Assembly: GCA_012841065.1 (NCBI GenBank)
Contig: DUVI01000042.1
Location: forward strand, 1 to 64,000
DNA: 64,000 nucleotides
From: Bacillota bacterium
GTDB lineage: Bacteria; Bacillota; Sulfobacillia; Fermentithermobacillales; Fermentithermobacillaceae
Direction: 5' to 3'
The notes beneath the pieces were generated by a model. That model was not told the DNA's origin. It worked only from the letters and a program-made list of their open reading frames with translations, and did not search any database. The position numbers and the translations under genes are program-made. Shown here one piece after another: positions 59,597-64,000 of the stretch. Within the stretch, counting starts at the first letter, position 1. Each line of letters opens with the position of its first letter.

Positions 59597-59815
59597 AATC
59601 TCATCCCTTTTTCAAAGAAATTTGAACTCAACACTATGGTACCTTACGAAATCATAACATCAAACACAAAAAAGAGGATTATCTCCTTCGTTGTAGAATC
59701 AAGATCTGATGGGAGGCAGAAGTACTGTCCGCATCACGGTTCATATTCCGAGACAAACTGACCGGATTCCATAATACAACCATGCTTCCCCAAAACGTTA
59801 AGGAGGTCATTGCTC

Positions 59816-60991
59816 ATGCAATTCCAAGGTCTGGTTGTCGGCGTCCTGAAAGAAATCATGCCAGGTGAAAGACGCGTAGCAGCTATTCCTGAAACGGTAA
59901 AAAAGATGGTAGCCGCCGGTGCCAAAGTATTGGTGGAAAAAGGTGCAGGCATCGGGTCCTATTTCCCGGATTCTGAATATTCAAATGCCGGCGCGGTAAT
60001 AGTCGACGATGTTGAGGAGCTGTTCGCACAGGCGGACATTATCCTCAAAGTCAAGGAGCCCCTTTTCAACTCCGGCAAGAACAAGCACGAAGTGGATTTC
60101 ATGCGTGAAGGCCAAGTGCTTATCACCTTCTTGCACCCTGCTGCTCCGGCAAACCACGAGATGATCAAGAATCTATCTGCAAAAGGCGTTATTGCTCTCA
60201 CCCTGGACGGGATTCCCAGAATTTCAAGAGCCCAGGCTATGGACGCTTTGACTTCCATGAGCACAGTAGCCGGGTACAAAGCTGTACTCATGGCCGCAAA
60301 CCGTCTGCCCAAGTTCATGCCCATGATCGGCTCAGCAGTAGGTATGATCCCTCCCGCTACAGTCACAGTGTTGGGAACCGGTGTTGCCGGACTCCAGGCA
60401 GTTGCGACTGCGAAGAGGCTGGGCGCCGTTGTTCACGCAGTGGATATCAGGCCTGACGCAGCAGAGCATGCCAAGAGTTTGGGAGCAAGGCCGGTTGAGA
60501 CAGGTATCCCGGCTGAAGTGGCAATCGGTAAAGGCGGTTACGCCAAGGCACTTCCTGAAGAATGGCTAATCAAAGAACGGGAAGCTATCAAAGACACCAT
60601 CATCAAGTCAGACATTGTCGTAGCTACGGCTCTGGTACCAGGACGGCTGGCACCGGTACTGATTACTGAAGAAATGGTCAAAGCAATGAAGCCCGGTTCT
60701 GCAATCGTTGACGTCGCCATTGACCAAGGCGGAAACTGCGAACTGACCGTAGGCGGAGAAGTAATTGAAAAATACGGTGTAAGCATAGACGGAACCAAGA
60801 ACATCCCCGGAATGGTTCCCGAAAGCTCAACCACCATGTTCGCAAGAAACGTGCTCAATTACGTTTCAAACATCGTGAAGGACGGCAAGATCGTGATTGA
60901 TCTCGAAGATGAGATTACTGCATCCTCACTGGTATGCAAAGACGGCGAACTGGTTCACGCCGGAGCAAGGGAAGCTATGGGACTTAACTAA
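59816..60991 (+). CDS. NAD(P) transhydrogenase alpha subunit, domain I (PntAA/alpha-1)
   Basis: GVLKEIMPGERRVAAIPETVKKMVAAGAKVLVEKGAG, GTGVAGLQAVATAKRLGAVVHAVDIR; ATG 59816 with aaggagg RBS. Confidence 0.94.
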   Translation: MQFQGLVVGVLKEIMPGERRVAAIPETVKKMVAAGAKVLVEKGAGIGSYFPDSEYSNAGAVIVDDVEELFAQADIILKVKEPLFNSGKNKHEVDFMREGQVLITFLHPAAPANHEMIKNLSAKGVIALTLDGIPRISRAQAMDALTSMSTVAGYKAVLMAANRLPKFMPMIGSAVGMIPPATVTVLGTGVAGLQAVATAKRLGAVVHAVDIRPDAAEHAKSLGARPVETGIPAEVAIGKGGYAKALPEEWLIKEREAIKDTIIKSDIVVATALVPGRLAPVLITEEMVKAMKPGSAIVDVAIDQGGNCELTVGGEVIEKYGVSIDGTKNIPGMVPESSTTMFARNVLNYVSNIVKDGKIVIDLEDEITASSLVCKDGELVHAGAREAMGLN

Positions 60992-61011
60992 TCGTTCAAG
61001 GAGTGGCGTTA

Positions 61012-61290
61012 ATGGATGTACTTATTCAGGTCGTCGTGTTTGCAGTTGCAACCTGGCTTGGGTATAAGGTGATTAGCGAAGTGCCTTCACTGCTTCACAC
61101 ACCCCTTATGTCAGGTTCCAACGCCATTTCAGGCGTTACAATCCTTGGTTCCCTGGTGTCCACTGCCCTCGCGGTGAGCTTGAGGAGCAAGGCACTTGGG
61201 TTTGTAGCCATAGTCCTGGCTTGCATCAACCTGGTAGGTGGATTTGTGGTTACAGACCGGATGTTGAGGATGTTTAAGAAACAAGAATAG
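61012..61290 (+). CDS. NAD(P) transhydrogenase alpha-2 membrane subunit (PntAB)
   Basis: SEVPSLLHTPLMSGSNAISGVTILGSL, 3 TM helices; between alpha-1 and beta. Confidence 0.92.
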   Translation: MDVLIQVVVFAVATWLGYKVISEVPSLLHTPLMSGSNAISGVTILGSLVSTALAVSLRSKALGFVAIVLACINLVGGFVVTDRMLRMFKKQE

Positions 61291-61307
61291 ATTAACGGGG
61301 TGTCGAG

Positions 61308-63332
61308 ATGGATCAAGTATATGTTGTAGTTTCGATCGTGCTTTCAGGGTTGGTCCTCCTTGGCATTAGATGGATGAGTTCTCCCCGGACTGCTGTTCGC
61401 GGCAACCGGCTAAGTGCCTTGGCCATGTTCATCGCCATAGTGCTGACCCTTTGGAACAACCTTATCTTGAATGTGCCCGTGCTCTGGGCAGCAATGGCAA
61501 TTGGTTCGGCCTTAGGCTGGGTGATCGGTGTAAGAGTCAAAATGATACAGATGCCGCAAATGGTAGCTCTGCTCAATGGGTTCGGCGGCGGCGCCTCGGC
61601 ATTGGTATCCATGATTGAAGTCATGGATAAATACCAGAACATGGCTACCTTCAACAAGCTCAGCGGCCAACTGGGGCTCATTGTCGGGGGCGTGACGTTC
61701 AGTGGCAGCATGATAGCTGCTGCAAAGCTCGACAGGCGCATGACCCAGATACCTGTACACCTTCCCAACCATAACCTTTGGTCCAACCTGAGCATTGTGG
61801 CCATGTTTGGCTTGGGGATTGCAACGCTTTACTTTGATGCCGCAGTAGTGCCGATATCACTGCTCGTACTCATCATATCCCTTGTATATGGCGTGCTTTT
61901 TGCCATAAGGGTCGGCGGAGCTGATATGCCCATCACCATCTCGCTCCTGAACTCATTCTCAGGACTGGCAGGGTCTATTGTAGGTTTCACGATTTCAAGC
62001 CCGCTGCTCGTAGCAGTAGGAGCTATCGTAGGGGCCTCAGGGCTTATCCTCACCCAAATAATGTGCAAGGCGATGAACAGGTCACTGGCCAACGTTTTGA
62101 GCGGTGCCATCGCTAAGCCATCGTCCAAACCGAAGGCGGAAGCTCCCAAAGCACCTGCAGAAGAAGCAGTGCCTGAAGTTGCGCCTGAGGCGGAAGCACC
62201 CGGAGCACCTCAAACTCCCGCAGACGAAACAAGTGAGGCCTTCCCTGCAGGGCGTATGCTTAGGGATGCAAGCCGCGTGATCATCGTACCGGGTTACGGC
62301 ATGGCAATTGCCCAGGCACAGCAACATGTCAAGCGACTCATGGACGCCCTGGAGGCCGGAGGCACAGAGGTCAAGTTCGCCATTCACCCTGTGGCCGGCA
62401 GGATGCCCGGACACATGAACGTGCTCCTGGCTGAAGTTGATGTCCCGTACGACAAACTGTGCGAAATGGACGACATCAACCCTGAATTTCCGGACACTGA
62501 CGTTGTCATAGTGGTAGGTGCTTGCGACGTGGTCAACCCTGCCGCAAACACCGCAGAAGATACGCCCATCTACGGCATGCCCGTACTTGACGTGGACAAG
62601 GCGAATAACGTCATCGTATGTAACCTGGATACCAAGCCTGGTTATTCAGGAGTAGACAACCCCCTCTACGAGATGCCCCATGTGGAGCTGCTCTTGGGGG
62701 ATGCAAAAGAGTCCTTGACCCAGCTCTTGCAGGCTGTTGAAGGCCAAGCCGCAGCTCAAACGGCACCGGAGGCAGCAGGACAAAGCGTTGCTCCTGAAGG
62801 CCCTCAGCAAGTGGGCAAGGAGTCCTTGGGAGAAGCCTTGACCAAGGCCAAGAAGGTCACAATTGTGCCCGGTTACGGCATGGCAATTGCCCAGGCACAG
62901 CAACATGTCAAGCGGCTCATGGACGCCCTGGAGGCCAGAGGCACAGAGGTCAAGTTCGCCATTCACCCTGTGGCCGGCAGGATGCCCGGACACATGAACG
63001 TGCTCCTGGCCGAAGTTGACGTCCCGTACGACAAATTGTGCGAAATGGACGACATCAATCCGGAATTTCCTGAAACTGACGTCGCCATAGTGGTGGGAGC
63101 ATGCGACGTGGTCAACCCCGCCGCAAACACCGCGGAAGACACTCCCATCTACGGCATGCCTATACTTAATGTTGACAAGGCGAAAAGAGTGATCGTGTGC
63201 AACCTGGACACCAAGCCTGGTTACTCCGGGGTAGACAACCCCCTCTACGAGATGCCCCATGTGGTGCTTCTCTTAGGTGACGCCAAAGAGTCCCTTCAGA
63301 CTCTGATGACACAAGTGGAAAGCCAGGGTTAA
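61308..63332 (+). CDS. NAD(P) transhydrogenase beta subunit with duplicated nucleotide-binding domain III (dII-dIII-dIII)
   Basis: Membrane dII (MPQMVALLNGFGGGASAL, ADMPITISLLNSFSGLAGSIVGF) then two copies of VPGYGMAIAQAQ...HPVAGRMPGHMNVLLAEVDVPYD...GACDVVNPAA...GYSGVDNPLY. Confidence 0.95.
   Translation: MDQVYVVVSIVLSGLVLLGIRWMSSPRTAVRGNRLSALAMFIAIVLTLWNNLILNVPVLWAAMAIGSALGWVIGVRVKMIQMPQMVALLNGFGGGASALVSMIEVMDKYQNMATFNKLSGQLGLIVGGVTFSGSMIAAAKLDRRMTQIPVHLPNHNLWSNLSIVAMFGLGIATLYFDAAVVPISLLVLIISLVYGVLFAIRVGGADMPITISLLNSFSGLAGSIVGFTISSPLLVAVGAIVGASGLILTQIMCKAMNRSLANVLSGAIAKPSSKPKAEAPKAPAEEAVPEVAPEAEAPGAPQTPADETSEAFPAGRMLRDASRVIIVPGYGMAIAQAQQHVKRLMDALEAGGTEVKFAIHPVAGRMPGHMNVLLAEVDVPYDKLCEMDDINPEFPDTDVVIVVGACDVVNPAANTAEDTPIYGMPVLDVDKANNVIVCNLDTKPGYSGVDNPLYEMPHVELLLGDAKESLTQLLQAVEGQAAAQTAPEAAGQSVAPEGPQQVGKESLGEALTKAKKVTIVPGYGMAIAQAQQHVKRLMDALEARGTEVKFAIHPVAGRMPGHMNVLLAEVDVPYDKLCEMDDINPEFPETDVAIVVGACDVVNPAANTAEDTPIYGMPILNVDKAKRVIVCNLDTKPGYSGVDNPLYEMPHVVLLLGDAKESLQTLMTQVESQG
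62277..62729 (+). repeat. dIII copy 1 (151 codons)
   Basis: Collinear with 62856-63308, offset 579 nt, no indels; 12 aa differences counted by eye. Confidence 0.95.
62856..63308 (+). repeat. dIII copy 2 (151 codons)
   Basis: Second copy of the intragenic duplication; see 62277-62729. Confidence 0.95.
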
Positions 63333-63356
63333 GCAGGTGTAGGAGCGCACTCAAGC

Positions 63357-63393
63357 GCCTCCGGCAGCCCAGGCAGCGCCGGAGGCCTTTCTT
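63357..63393 (+). terminator. Rho-independent terminator of the transhydrogenase operon
   Basis: gcctccggc / gccggaggc stem followed by ctttctt, 25 nt after the stop codon. Confidence 0.8.
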
Positions 63394-63673
63394 CGGTTAA
63401 ATCTTCAATCTATTGCGCCGTTTGGTGTTTTGTGGTATATCTTTGTGGGCTCATGATTAGGCAGTAATAGACCAAGACCTTTGTGAGGAGTTGAAGCCGT
63501 GCCCATCTCCTAGCCTCATGGGATAGCTTCGGAAACGACCGGGGTTCATGCCGGGTAACCACCCGGTTAATCCTCAATTCCCAACCAGATGCCAATACAT
63601 GAACTGACGGCGTTTTGTGTTGTGTTTTTTCTACAAGACTTTAGTTGCATATAGGTATAAAGGGGTAAGACTC

Positions 63674-64000
63674 ATGTCAGACCTTAAGAGGCTTCTCGGA
63701 TACTTGAAACCGCACTGGATAGGCGTAATCATCGTGGTGCTGGCTATGACAGCCGCCACAGTGCTGGAAATGTCACCAGCCATGCTGCTCCGGAACATAG
63801 TGGACGTAGCATTGCCCCAGCATGACATGTCGCTGCTGGCTAAACTGTGCCTGGGTTTCGTGGGTGTTGCGGCGTTGAAAGGAATTGCAAACTACATTCA
63901 ATGGTACACATCAGAACTCATAGGGCAAAAAGTGATTTATCAGATGAGGCAGGAGATTCACGACCACCTTCAGACCCTTCCGCCATCATACTTCTCAACC
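63674..64000 (+). CDS. ABC transporter transmembrane/ATP-binding protein, N-terminal part (runs off window)
   Basis: MSDLKRLLGYLKPHWIGVIIVVLAMTAATVLEMSPAMLLRNIVDVALP...HDHLQTLPPSYFST, ABC exporter TM domain. Confidence 0.85.
   Translation, partial: MSDLKRLLGYLKPHWIGVIIVVLAMTAATVLEMSPAMLLRNIVDVALPQHDMSLLAKLCLGFVGVAALKGIANYIQWYTSELIGQKVIYQMRQEIHDHLQTLPPSYFST

Noticed and set aside
62646-63260. 204-aa minus-strand ORF and its duplicate at 62082-62414
   Set aside because: Antisense reading of the duplicated dIII domain; the apparent repeat family is only a reflection of that duplication.
63410-63595. 61-aa minus-strand ORF MASGWELRINRVVTRHEPRSFPKLSHEARRW... as a gene
   Set aside because: No RBS and no recognisable domain; treated instead as part of an unexplained structured intergenic region.

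Overview
This 64 kb window looks like a chromosomal segment of a spore-forming, anaerobic-type Bacillota. That placement rests on gene content only (pdaB-like deacetylase, CotF-like protein, Na+-pumping methylmalonyl-CoA decarboxylase, Rex, RarA, RelA, AspS/HisS); I did not make a taxonomic assignment. Most of it is ordinary housekeeping and metabolic sequence, and ~39-59.6 kb is almost entirely minus-strand coding. No rRNA, tRNA, CRISPR array, prophage or intact IS element could be supported. The strongest candidate for something undescribed is the proton-translocating transhydrogenase locus at 59.8-63.3 kb. Its PntB-like subunit carries two tandem, nearly identical nucleotide-binding dIII domains (151 codons each, no indels, 12 aa differences). 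In both copies the canonical K-R-S motif that binds the NADP 2'-phosphate reads N-L-D, so the enzyme may not use NADP(H). Other points of interest: (i) a compact uncharacterised cluster next to pdaB with two small TM proteins, a divergent YbaB/EbfC-like protein and a protein with a repeated helical motif (25.1-27.1 kb); (ii) a glycerate kinase-Nudix fusion; (iii) a large secreted lipase-fold/PKD protein whose nucleophile Ser appears to be lost; (iv) a PIG-L deacetylase/GH4/BadF-kinase amino-sugar operon; (v) an HspR-like regulator in front of dnaK-grpE; (vi) an AbrB/PIN pair with a degenerate PIN active site; (vii) a 30-aa small membrane protein missed by the ORF track.
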